Below are positions 20,620-28,608 of a DNA stretch of 64,000 bases, in pieces. Below the pieces are notes generated by a model that was not told the origin of the DNA, made no database searches, and saw only the letters and a program-made list of their open reading frames with translations. The DNA lies in NCBI RefSeq assembly GCF_019551435.1, contig NZ_CP080544.1, positions 1,955,001-2,019,000 on the forward strand. Direction: 5' to 3'. The stretch is from Lysobacter soyae (GTDB taxonomy: Bacteria > Pseudomonadota > Gammaproteobacteria > Xanthomonadales > Xanthomonadaceae). Both the position numbers and the translations under genes were made by a program. Position 1 is the stretch's first letter. Every line of letters begins with the position of its first letter.

Positions 20620-21886
20620 TCGCTTCCAAGGTATTGGCCAAAGCGCCGCGTCCTTGCACCACCAGTGCATGCGCGGCGTTTTTCATACGCGTGCGTTCTT
20701 CCGGCGAGGCAAACAAACGCATCAACGCCGCTTCGAAACCGGCGACATCTTCTGCAACGATCATGGCATCCGCCTCGCGCATGCGCTGACTGATGTCGCT
20801 GAAATTGAACAGGTGCGGCCCGGTGATGATCGGCGTGCCGATGATGGCCGGCTCAAGCATGTTGTGCCCGCCGATGGGCTGCAAGCTACCGCCGACAAAG
20901 GCCACATCGGCAGCAGCATAGAACCGGCCCAGCTCACCCAAGGTGTCCAACACGAATACGGCGTCCTTTTGTTCCGGCCATTCGTTCGCGCTGCGCGTTG
21001 AAACGCGTAAGCCCTGTGCACGTGCTTGCTCCGCCACGCTTTTGAAACGTTCGGGATGGCGGGGCGCCCAAATCAGCAACGCATCAGGCCAACGCTGACG
21101 CAACTTGCGGTGCGCGGAGATGACGATTGTTTCTTCATCGGCATGGGTGCTCGCCGCAATCCACACCGGCCGCTGGCCGGCGTGATGGAGAAAGATCTGC
21201 CGCAGGGCGTCGGCGTTCTCCGGCGGATTGACGTCGAATTTCAAGTTTCCGGTGACGACCACGGCGTCGCGTCGCGCGCCGAGATGGAAGAAGCGCTCGC
21301 CGTCCGTGCGTGATTGCGCGCAGACACGACTCACCGTTGCCAGCGCGCGACGCACCAAGGCGTCCAAGACCTGATATCCGCGCAATGAACGTGCAGACAG
21401 GCGTGCGTTCAAGATGCAAACCGGCACGGCGGCATCGCGGCACGCGAACAACATGTTCGGCCAGAGCTCGGTTTCCACAATCAATCCCACGGACGGATTG
21501 AAATGCGCGAGGAAGCGACGCATGAAACGTTTGAGGTCGTAGGGCAAGTAGACGTGTTCGACACGATCGCCCCACAGGGCTTTGACCCGAGCCGAACCGG
21601 TCGGCGTGATCGTGGTGATGACGATGCGTTGTGCATCCGTGCGATCCAGCAGCTTTTGCACCAACGGCGCAATGGCATTGACTTCACCCACAGAAACCGC
21701 ATGAACCCATATCGGCGCAGGCGACACGGTTGTCGGGTAACGCGCATAGCGTTCACCCCAGCGTTGGAAGTAAGCCGGCTGACGAAAACCGCGCCACACC
21801 AAGTGATAGAGCGTGATCGGCAACAGCACCACCAAGACCACGGAATACGCGGCCCGAAGGACACGTTCGATGGGATCCCGGCTCAT
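20591..21886 (-). CDS. waaA: 3-deoxy-D-manno-octulosonic acid (Kdo) transferase
   Basis: A 431-residue GT-B glycosyltransferase that adds Kdo to the lipid A precursor at the inner membrane. It has one N-terminal membrane anchor (AAYSVVLVVLLPITLYHLVW), the family block GERYARY, WVHAVSVGEVNA, a central VETELWPNMLFACR and C-terminal FVGGSLQPIGGHNMLEPA. Length fits E. coli WaaA (425). On the minus strand TATCCT ends 6 nt before the ATG, so its transcript may be leaderless. It is divergent from the lipid A acyltransferase gene and overlaps tolC tail to tail. Confidence 0.95.
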   Translation of the reverse strand: MSRDPIERVLRAAYSVVLVVLLPITLYHLVWRGFRQPAYFQRWGERYARYPTTVSPAPIWVHAVSVGEVNAIAPLVQKLLDRTDAQRIVITTITPTGSARVKALWGDRVEHVYLPYDLKRFMRRFLAHFNPSVGLIVETELWPNMLFACRDAAVPVCILNARLSARSLRGYQVLDALVRRALATVSRVCAQSRTDGERFFHLGARRDAVVVTGNLKFDVNPPENADALRQIFLHHAGQRPVWIAASTHADEETIVISAHRKLRQRWPDALLIWAPRHPERFKSVAEQARAQGLRVSTRSANEWPEQKDAVFVLDTLGELGRFYAAADVAFVGGSLQPIGGHNMLEPAIIGTPIITGPHLFNFSDISQRMREADAMIVAEDVAGFEAALMRLFASPEERTRMKNAAHALVVQGRGALANTLEAINSFLPSSS

Positions 21887-21935
21887 CGCACAAGGATAAC
21901 AACCGGCTCGTCACCACGGCGTGCGAAATGCAAAT

Positions 21936-21941
21936 TAGACT
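21936..21941 (+). promoter_or_regulatory. Candidate -10 element for the lipid A acyltransferase gene
   Basis: TAGACT lies 7 nt before ATG 21949 with no ribosome site between, the same spacing as several other genes here. No convincing -35. Confidence 0.35.
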
Positions 21942-21948
21942 TTCAAGC

Positions 21949-22854
21949 ATGACCGATCTGCCGGACACCCAACTGCCATTGCATTTGTTACCCGCTTGGT
22001 TCGGCCTTGCGATGCTCAGAGGCTGCGGCCGGATGTCTTGGCCGCTCCAAAAGGCGCTCGGCGCCTTAGTGGGCACCTTGGCCTTTCACCTGATGCCCGC
22101 CCGCCGCCGTGCGGCCGAGATCAACATTGCGTTGTGTTTCCCGAATCTTGCAGCGAGTGAGCGCGACGCACTGGTGCGTGAAAGTTTTCGCGATCTCGGT
22201 ATCGGTCTGTTCGAATTTGCCCGCGCCTGGTGGGGCGATGCGGAACGCTTCAAACGCACCGTGACGATTGAAGGCTTGGAGCACCTCAAGGCTTTGCAAG
22301 CGCAAGGCAAAGGCGTGTTGCTGATTTCTGGCCATTTCATGACCTTGGAAATGTGCGGACGACTGTTGTGTGATCACGTTGCTTTGGCCGGCATGTATCG
22401 CCCCTATCGCAATCCGTTGATGGAGCGCGCCGTGATGGAAGGACGGCTTCGCTATGCCTCGCATATGTTCGGCAACCATGAAACGCGCGCGGCACTACGC
22501 CATCTGAAAAAGGGCGGATTCCTTTGGTATGCCCCCGACCAGGACATGCGCGGCAAAGAGACGGTGTTTGTGCCGTTTTTCGGTGTGCCTGCCGCCACCA
22601 TTACCGCCACGCACCAGTTCGCGAAAATCAGCGGGTGTGCGGTAGTGCCGTTTTTTCATCGCCGTGAAGGCGACCGCTATGTATTGCGGATTGCACCGCC
22701 GCTGGCGAACTTCCCGAGCGAGGATGTTGTCGAAGACACCGCCCGGGTCAATGCCGCGATCGAAGCCATGGTGCGCGAGGCGCCAACACAATATTTATGG
22801 ATCCATCGCCGATTCAAACGGCAACCGGATGGTGTGTCGCGTTACAGCGCCTGA
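21949..22854 (+). CDS. lpxL: Lipid A biosynthesis acyltransferase (LpxL/HtrB family)
   Basis: A 301-residue inner-membrane acyltransferase that adds a secondary acyl chain to Kdo-lipid A. The HX4(D/E) catalytic motif reads HFMTLE; other family marks are GVLLISGHF, MYRPYRNPL, FLWYAPDQDM and FVPFFGVPAAT. An ATG at 21928 also opens this frame, but 21949 is preferred because a -10-like TAGACT lies 7 nt upstream. It is paired head to head with waaA, the step that makes its substrate. The 3' end overlaps the convergent glycosyltransferase by 13 bp. LpxL versus LpxM specificity cannot be settled here. Confidence 0.92.
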   Translation: MTDLPDTQLPLHLLPAWFGLAMLRGCGRMSWPLQKALGALVGTLAFHLMPARRRAAEINIALCFPNLAASERDALVRESFRDLGIGLFEFARAWWGDAERFKRTVTIEGLEHLKALQAQGKGVLLISGHFMTLEMCGRLLCDHVALAGMYRPYRNPLMERAVMEGRLRYASHMFGNHETRAALRHLKKGGFLWYAPDQDMRGKETVFVPFFGVPAATITATHQFAKISGCAVVPFFHRREGDRYVLRIAPPLANFPSEDVVEDTARVNAAIEAMVREAPTQYLWIHRRFKRQPDGVSRYSA

Positions 22855-23615
22855 TCGCGCGCGGATTTTTGCCGGGCTTCATGGACCTTGGCGTACTTCA
22901 AGAACGCATAGAAAGCGTGGGTGCGTGCGGCAAAAAATCCCGCCCAACCGTTTAAGAAGTAGCGCTTTCCGATATACATTTTCAGGAACGCGATCCACGG
23001 ATAGAAGATCAGACGCGCGGCCATGAAACGTTTTTGTTTGCGTGCCGAATGCGCGACCAATCCGGATGAATAGCGATTGATTTTTTCCACGCGCACTGCC
23101 AACTCCGGCTCGCCGAAATGCATGAATCGCGCGTCCAGATCACGAACTTGCCCGTTGACCTCGGGTGCAGCATGCACCGGAACGGCATTCATCGCACCGG
23201 CCGATTTGTTGAACAACCTGAGTTGCCGGTTGCCACGTGTCCCCGGTGCGGGCCACCGCCAAAACAGCCATTCGTCGCGAGACAGACGATAGCCCTCGGC
23301 ATCCGGTGCCGCCAGACGATCCCGAATGACCTCGGCAGCGCCCGGCGCCAAAAACTCATCCGCATCCAATAGCAAAATCCACTCACCGACGCATTTGTCG
23401 ATAGCGGATTGCTTCTGCGGCCCGTAGCCTTTGAAAACTTCAATAAACAGCTTTGCATGGTGCGCCTCGGCAATGGCTTGACTGCCATCGGTCGAACCCG
23501 AATCCAGCACCACCAATTCATCGCAAAACGCCATGCTCGCCAAGCAGCGATCCAGCGTTTCCGCGTTGTTGAAGGTCGTGACGACGCCACTCAACATCGG
23601 CTGCGAAGCGCTCAT
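22842..23615 (-). CDS. Glycosyltransferase family 2 (WaaE/LgtF-like)
   Basis: A 257-residue GT-A enzyme. The nucleotide-sugar fold begins SGVVTTFNNAETLDRCLAS, with VVLDSGSTDGS and the metal-binding LLLDADEFL. The C-terminal half (KMYIGKRYFLNGWAGFFAA) is the amphipathic membrane-association pattern of WaaE/KdtX-type lipopolysaccharide core glucosyltransferases. Its start overlaps the O-antigen ligase-type gene by 4 bp (ATGA), so they are translationally coupled. Probable role: adding a hexose to the core. Donor and acceptor are not proven. Confidence 0.88.
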   Translation of the reverse strand: MSASQPMLSGVVTTFNNAETLDRCLASMAFCDELVVLDSGSTDGSQAIAEAHHAKLFIEVFKGYGPQKQSAIDKCVGEWILLLDADEFLAPGAAEVIRDRLAAPDAEGYRLSRDEWLFWRWPAPGTRGNRQLRLFNKSAGAMNAVPVHAAPEVNGQVRDLDARFMHFGEPELAVRVEKINRYSSGLVAHSARKQKRFMAARLIFYPWIAFLKMYIGKRYFLNGWAGFFAARTHAFYAFLKYAKVHEARQKSARDQAL

Positions 23616-24925
23616 TCGGCGAGTTCATCCTTGGCCAGCAAACTGCCGGCGTAGAGGGCGACCAGCAACAAGGCGATGCCGCCCCAAAACGCCGAATAGA
23701 ACGCCAAGTGGGTATTCAACGGAAAGAACGTCACTACGACGGCCCACATCGCAGGGCACGCGTGCTCACGCGCATCGGCCTGCGCGAAGCGCCATGCCCG
23801 CCATGCCAGTGCGATGCCCGACAGCCATAGCAACAAACCGATCACGCCGGTTTCGCTCAACACTTCCAAGACCCATTGATGGGCGTGCAGTGCCGGCCCT
23901 TGACCCCATGCGGGTTTCACACCGGGCTCGGGATCGCATGCCGGAAATGCTTTGCGGAAGTCGCGCGGACCGACGCCGTTCACAGGATGCGATTCGATCA
24001 TGCATTCGGCCGCGCCCCAAATGCGAGCGCGTCCTGCCAATGCGTGGTCCACACCTTCTTCGCTCAGCGTGACCGCAGACCGCGTGCGCTCGATGCGTTG
24101 TGCCACTTGCGGCACGGTTTGGCTCAAGACGAACAGTGCCAACACGCCGAGCGCGAAGGTGGCGGTCAATCCCTTCCAGCCCAAAATGCGCCAGCCAGAC
24201 AACAACAGGACCAAACCGAATGTGATCCATGAGGCGCGAGAACCGGCCAACAAGATGGCGATGCCCAATAGCGCGGCCGTCAAGAACCATCCGGGCACGC
24301 GCGCGCGTTGGTGTGCAAGGTGCAAGGCAAAAGGCGACAGACTGGCCAAGACAATGCCGAGCTTCAGATTGCAGGGTCCGAGTACGCCACCGATGCGATC
24401 GGCGGCCGCGATTTCGGCATCGGTACACATCGGCTTGTGTTCGATCAACACCTTCAAGGCGTTCAACGCGCGATAACCCGGACTTTCACCCAGCAAGGCT
24501 TGAATCAACGCGTCCACACTCCACACGATGACGAGGATCCCGATCCCGGTGAATGTCGTTGTCCGCAATCGCTTGTCGGCCACTGCAATGGCAGCTAGCC
24601 ATAGGAATGGGAGGTAACGCAGGCCGGCAAAGGTGCGCTTGAGCGCATGAACATGATCACTGGCATCCACCGACGCGATCAATTGCGGCGTCCAATAGGC
24701 AAAGAACAATGTGGTGGTCAACGCCCAAGCGGGCGCACTGAGCAGCTGGGATCCGCCGCGGAATCGCACCAGTGACAGGCGGAAGATCGTGAACAATGCG
24801 CCCAGCGTGAGCACGGCTTCCGCCACACCCGGCGCAGGCAGCAACGCCACGTAGGCCAGGACCCACCATGGCGCCCAGCGCCATCCGGTTGATTGCAGAT
24901 CAGTTTGTGTGTTGGAGGTCGTCAT
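23612..24925 (-). CDS. O-antigen ligase-family polymer transferase
   Basis: About 437 residues with around ten membrane segments and the large periplasmic loop of the WaaL/Wzy_C family (the region near HPVNGVGPRDFRKAFPAC, with the typical H-x-x-NxxL-like HAHQWVLEVLSETG). Such proteins transfer O-antigen or similar chains to lipid A-core on the periplasmic face. An upstream GTG at 24943 is an alternative start. It overlaps the upstream glycosyltransferase gene by 26 bp and the downstream one by 4 bp: a tight operon. Whether it is WaaL, a Wzy polymerase or another ligase is open. Confidence 0.85.
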   Translation of the reverse strand: MTTSNTQTDLQSTGWRWAPWWVLAYVALLPAPGVAEAVLTLGALFTIFRLSLVRFRGGSQLLSAPAWALTTTLFFAYWTPQLIASVDASDHVHALKRTFAGLRYLPFLWLAAIAVADKRLRTTTFTGIGILVIVWSVDALIQALLGESPGYRALNALKVLIEHKPMCTDAEIAAADRIGGVLGPCNLKLGIVLASLSPFALHLAHQRARVPGWFLTAALLGIAILLAGSRASWITFGLVLLLSGWRILGWKGLTATFALGVLALFVLSQTVPQVAQRIERTRSAVTLSEEGVDHALAGRARIWGAAECMIESHPVNGVGPRDFRKAFPACDPEPGVKPAWGQGPALHAHQWVLEVLSETGVIGLLLWLSGIALAWRAWRFAQADAREHACPAMWAVVVTFFPLNTHLAFYSAFWGGIALLLVALYAGSLLAKDELAE

Positions 24926-26018
24926 ACACTTCGAGCGTAGCACTCTGCATGGATCCGAGATTGTAAGGAATCGATGCAGGGGGTTGCGGCGGCGCCTTCA
25001 AGAATGACAAGGCCTTGTGCGTGAGCACGTCTGTCGCGAAGCAAGGCACGGCACCTTCGGGGAAGATCGACTGAAAGATTTCGCCGACACCACCATGATC
25101 CCAGCCGAGCACCGGCACACCCACGCTCAACGCTTCGACCACGGTTCGGCCGAAACTCTCGGGCTTGCGAGACAGTTGCAAGACCAGATCACTGGCGGCA
25201 TAGGCATCCGCGACATCAGCTACCGGTGGCGTGATGATCACTTGCTCTGCCACGCCGAGTGTTGCAGCCAGTGTTTCCAGCTCTGCGATGTAGCCTGCCC
25301 TTTTCGGATCTTCTGCGCCAGGCATCCACAACACGGCGTGTAAGTTGTCGGCTTTCAGGTGTTGAACCAATCGGATCGCATCTTCGTGGCCCTTCAATCG
25401 GGTGCCGCGACCCGGCATCAAGATGAGCGGTCCGGCCTGTGCCAAGCGTGGCCAGCATCCGGAGAATCGCGCGCGCGCATTGCGGTCTGTCGCGGCTCGG
25501 CGCGGGAAGGCCGCCACACTGATGCCTCTTGGAATCACGACCAACTTGCGCGCGTCTGTCTGCGGATAGTGCTGCAACACGTAAGCCTTCACCGCATTCG
25601 ATACACAAATGACCCGCTCGCCGGCGGTCATGATCCGGCTGTATCGGGAGGGCGAGTTGAGTCCGTGGACGGTGGTGACGAAATGGGGCGGCGTCTTCAT
25701 ACCGCGCAGCGCCAGCCATGCCAACCAGGCCGGAATGCGTGAGCGCGCGTGAACGATGTCGTAGTCGGCAAACAATTGACGCAAAGTGCGCACATGCCGC
25801 AGTACGGCAAGCGACTTCCTGCCAATGTCCAAGGTGATGTGACGGGCGCCAAGCGCCTCTAGCCCTGTGACCATCCGCCCACCGGCGGAAACGACCGTGG
25901 CTTCATGCCCAGCGGCGATCAGCGCGGCGGCAATTTCCAGCGTTGATTTTTCCACGCCCCCGGCATCAAGCGCGGGCAGCAACTGCAAAACACGGAGTGG
26001 CTGCTGGCGTGCGTTCAA
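24900..26018 (-). CDS. Glycosyltransferase family 4 (GT-B)
   Basis: A 372-residue GT-B enzyme with the N-terminal pattern RVLQLLPALDAGGVEKSTLEIA and the C-terminal donor-site region QLSRKPESFGRTVVEALSVGVPVLGWDHGGVGE, where the E-x7-E motif binds the sugar nucleotide. Family members build lipopolysaccharide core or exopolysaccharide from the cytosolic face. It is the first polysaccharide gene of a minus-strand group, followed by the ligase-type and WaaE-like genes. Sugar specificity is unknown. Confidence 0.9.
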   Translation of the reverse strand: MNARQQPLRVLQLLPALDAGGVEKSTLEIAAALIAAGHEATVVSAGGRMVTGLEALGARHITLDIGRKSLAVLRHVRTLRQLFADYDIVHARSRIPAWLAWLALRGMKTPPHFVTTVHGLNSPSRYSRIMTAGERVICVSNAVKAYVLQHYPQTDARKLVVIPRGISVAAFPRRAATDRNARARFSGCWPRLAQAGPLILMPGRGTRLKGHEDAIRLVQHLKADNLHAVLWMPGAEDPKRAGYIAELETLAATLGVAEQVIITPPVADVADAYAASDLVLQLSRKPESFGRTVVEALSVGVPVLGWDHGGVGEIFQSIFPEGAVPCFATDVLTHKALSFLKAPPQPPASIPYNLGSMQSATLEVYDDLQHTN

Positions 26019-26027
26019 GCGCGCGTG

Positions 26028-26225
26028 TCAGTCAATCAACTTGTATTGCGCGCCGCAGTAGGGACAGCTGACTTCGCCGCCATCGGCCTCGATCGGCAGG
26101 TAGACGCGCGGGTGTGCGTTCCACAAAGCCATTTCCGGCATCGGGCAGCTGAGCGGCAAATCGGCGCGTCTGACTTCATGCACTCGCGGCGCTTGCGGAT
26201 TCGATGTGGCGTTCGATTCGGACAT
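26028..26225 (-). CDS. Small zf-CHCC zinc-finger protein
   Basis: A 65-residue protein with the CHCC zinc-finger layout: one Cys in LSCPMPEM, His in NAHPRVYL, and CPYCGAQYKLID at the C-terminus. Homologues include the mitochondrial complex I subunit NDUFS6 and free-standing bacterial proteins of unknown role. It sits 10 bp upstream of the glycosyltransferase gene on the same strand, so it probably leads that operon. Confidence 0.85.
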   Translation of the reverse strand: MSESNATSNPQAPRVHEVRRADLPLSCPMPEMALWNAHPRVYLPIEADGGEVSCPYCGAQYKLID

Positions 26226-26258
26226 GGGGATCAGACTGTGCTCGAAAACGCTATTTTA

Positions 26259-26966
26259 TCAGGACGGCATGTCGAACAGGATCAGTTCGGCATGCGTATC
26301 CGAGATGAACGCAAGAATGTCGTCCGCACCGTCGATACCAAGGCCGTCGCCTGCCTGCAAGGGCGTACCGTCCACGGTGAGACTGCCACGAGTGACTTGT
26401 ACCCAAAGTTTGCGATTGGCAGCGGCCGTGTAGGCCAGCGACGCACCGGCGTCTACGGCGGCGCGTAGAACATTGGCGTCTTGGCGGATCGGCAGACTGC
26501 CGTCACGGCCCTCGGGCGACGCCACCAGCAACCATTGACCCGTGACCTCGGGCACAAAGCGCGCCTGGGCGTGTCTCGGCGTGGCATTCACACGATCGGG
26601 CTGGATCCACACCTGCAAAAAATGCACCGATTCGGTGTCCGACCCGTTGAATTCACTGTGCTCGATGCCGGCGCCGGCACTCATGCATTGCACATCACCC
26701 GCTGACAAATCGATTCGGGTGCCGAGGGTGTCGGCATGGGCCAATTGACCTTCGAGCACGAAGCTCAGGATTTCCATGTTGGCGTGGCCATGGGTTTGAA
26801 AACCCTTGCCGGGCTGGACCCGATCTTCATTGATCACGCGCAAGGGACCGAACCCCATCCATGCCGGGTCGTAGTAATGCCCGAATGAAAAAGTGTGCCG
26901 GCTATCCAGCCAACCGGCGGACACCCGTCCACGCTCTCCGCCGGGTCGCAGCACGCGCGTACTCAT
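26259..26966 (-). CDS. Pirin-family protein, YhaK-like
   Basis: A 235-residue bicupin, shorter than the pirin at 11.8 kb and closer to YhaK. Cupin metal ligands are visible in [12 protein letters not shown] and [10 protein letters not shown], and the N-terminal [19 protein letters not shown] block is typical. An in-frame GTG lies at 26978, but the ATG at 26966 is chosen because it makes a 4-bp ATGA overlap with the nitroreductase gene. YhaK responds to oxidants in E. coli; pairing with a nitroreductase supports a redox role, by inference. Confidence 0.85.
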   Translation of the reverse strand: MSTRVLRPGGERGRVSAGWLDSRHTFSFGHYYDPAWMGFGPLRVINEDRVQPGKGFQTHGHANMEILSFVLEGQLAHADTLGTRIDLSAGDVQCMSAGAGIEHSEFNGSDTESVHFLQVWIQPDRVNATPRHAQARFVPEVTGQWLLVASPEGRDGSLPIRQDANVLRAAVDAGASLAYTAAANRKLWVQVTRGSLTVDGTPLQAGDGLGIDGADDILAFISDTHAELILFDMPS

Positions 26967-27553
26967 GCGATTTTGCACGCCTCGTCAAAACGCAACCGCG
27001 GTGAACGGGCGAAGATCGCTGACGGATCGCCCTTACCCAAATTGATCAGGAAGTTCGAGCGGATGTGCGTGCCTTTGAAGAAGGCTTCGTCCACCATCGC
27101 ATTGTTGAAGCCTGACATCGGGCCGCAATCCAAGCCCATCGCGCGCGCCGCCATTATGAAGTAGCCGGCCTGCAGCGTGCCGTTGCGAAATGCCGGGATG
27201 AACCGGTTGTCGCGCTCGCCTTCAAACCACGCCTTGGCATTGGTATGGGGGAACAACTGCGGCAGCTTTTCATGAAAGTCCATGTCATATGCGGCAATGA
27301 CCGTCACCGGCGATGCCATGGTCTTTTCACGATTGCCTTCGTCCAATGCCGGTTCGAGCAGCTTTTTCGCCTCCGCCGATTTCACGAAAACGAATCGGGC
27401 CGGAGAGCCGTTCGCCGCTGTCGGTCCGAATTTTGTGAGTTCGTAGATCTCTTGCAGCTGCGCGTCAGTGATCTCGCCGTCGAGCTTGTTGTGGGTACGC
27501 GCTTCGGTGAAAAGCTGCGCCAAAGCGGTTGCGTCCAATGCGTTGAATGTCAT
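26963..27553 (-). CDS. Nitroreductase-family, malonic semialdehyde reductase (RutE)-like
   Basis: A 196-residue flavin reductase. It matches the RutE/HadB subfamily in length and in landmarks: [10 protein letters not shown] near the N-terminus, [16 protein letters not shown] for FMN binding, [25 protein letters not shown]. These enzymes reduce 3-oxopropanoate or nitro/quinone substrates with NAD(P)H. The other rut genes are absent, so a general reductase role is more likely than pyrimidine breakdown. ATG 27553 has GGAAGGAAAC directly upstream; the frame reaches 27586 without similarity. It is coupled to the pirin gene. Confidence 0.87.
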   Translation of the reverse strand: MTFNALDATALAQLFTEARTHNKLDGEITDAQLQEIYELTKFGPTAANGSPARFVFVKSAEAKKLLEPALDEGNREKTMASPVTVIAAYDMDFHEKLPQLFPHTNAKAWFEGERDNRFIPAFRNGTLQAGYFIMAARAMGLDCGPMSGFNNAMVDEAFFKGTHIRSNFLINLGKGDPSAIFARSPRLRFDEACKIA

Positions 27554-27639
27554 GTTTCCTTCCGGAATGATTGATACCTTGAACAAGTGTAGCTTCGACG
27601 ACGGGAAAACAAGGGGAAATCACAGTATTGTGGTCGCGC

Positions 27640-28608
27640 ATGTCTCAGTTCCTTCCCTGTTTCGCCTTGCATGACGGCCGCGCTGGCAATGTGCGCCAAG
27701 CGGAGGCGCTTGCGCATTGGTTGAGCCCGGTTTCAACCTCGCTGCAATTGGATAGCCATGCGCCCTGGCGCTGGCTTGCGCCGCGACGATTGCCGGGCGC
27801 ACGCCGCGCCTTCGGATCCGCACTGGCGGCGCTGCCGACCGATCAACGTTGCCTCGCCATTGGCTGTGGGCGGCAAGCGGCGTTGGCAACGCGATTGTTG
27901 CGTAGCGAACGTGTTTGCAGCATCCAGATTCTGGATCCGCGCATTGACCCGCGTCACTGGGACCTTGTTGTGGTACCTGCGCACGACAACTGCCGCGGCG
28001 ACAACGTGATTGTCATGCTTGGCAGCTTGAACGCCATTGACGACGCCTGGCTGCAAGCCCACCGGGATTCGGCACCGGCGTCGATATGTAGTGGTGGGTC
28101 GCTGTGCGCGCTGTTGGTCGGCGGCCCCACCACGGATACGCCGTTCGAACTGTCGGACGTGATGCAGGCGATCAAGCAAATCCGCATCTCGATGGATGGC
28201 GAACTCTACATTTGCACGTCGCCACGCACGCCGATGGAGTGGTTAGAACCAATTCAAACGATCGCCAAGCGGGAGGCGGCGCAAGCATGGACCTCGCCGA
28301 AGGACGGGGCCAATCCCTACGCGTCTCTTCTCGCCTGTGCGGACCACATTGTGTGCACCGCCGATTCAGTCAACATGCTGTCGGAAAGCTGTGCCACATC
28401 GGCGCCGGTAGAGTTCATTCCGAGTAACGGACGTCATGGACGCGTAGCCGACTTCGTCACCTCGTTGGTGGACATGCAGCGCGTGCGTCCGCTGGGGAGT
28501 GCACTTTCGCTGAACATCACACCGCTACGCGAATCGGCACGGGTCGCGGCCGAAATCAGCCGTTTTCTGGGTTTACCTCTTCAAACACCCGCGCCCACGT
28601 CTGTCTGA
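27640..28608 (+). CDS. ELM1/GtrOC1-family putative glycosyltransferase
   Basis: A 322-residue protein of the mitochondrial fission ELM1-like family, a GT-B-type fold of uncertain activity found in many Proteobacteria. Landmarks: LHDGRAGNVRQAEALA at the start, CSIQILDPRIDPRHWDLVVVPAHDN, ALLVGGPTTDTPF and IVCTADSVNMLSESCAT near the end. The start is uncertain: ATG 27640 is used, while TTG 27628 has AAGGGG upstream. It is near lipopolysaccharide genes, which supports an envelope role. The 3' end overlaps glnE by 53 bp, tail to tail. Confidence 0.85.
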   Translation: MSQFLPCFALHDGRAGNVRQAEALAHWLSPVSTSLQLDSHAPWRWLAPRRLPGARRAFGSALAALPTDQRCLAIGCGRQAALATRLLRSERVCSIQILDPRIDPRHWDLVVVPAHDNCRGDNVIVMLGSLNAIDDAWLQAHRDSAPASICSGGSLCALLVGGPTTDTPFELSDVMQAIKQIRISMDGELYICTSPRTPMEWLEPIQTIAKREAAQAWTSPKDGANPYASLLACADHIVCTADSVNMLSESCATSAPVEFIPSNGRHGRVADFVTSLVDMQRVRPLGSALSLNITPLRESARVAAEISRFLGLPLQTPAPTSV

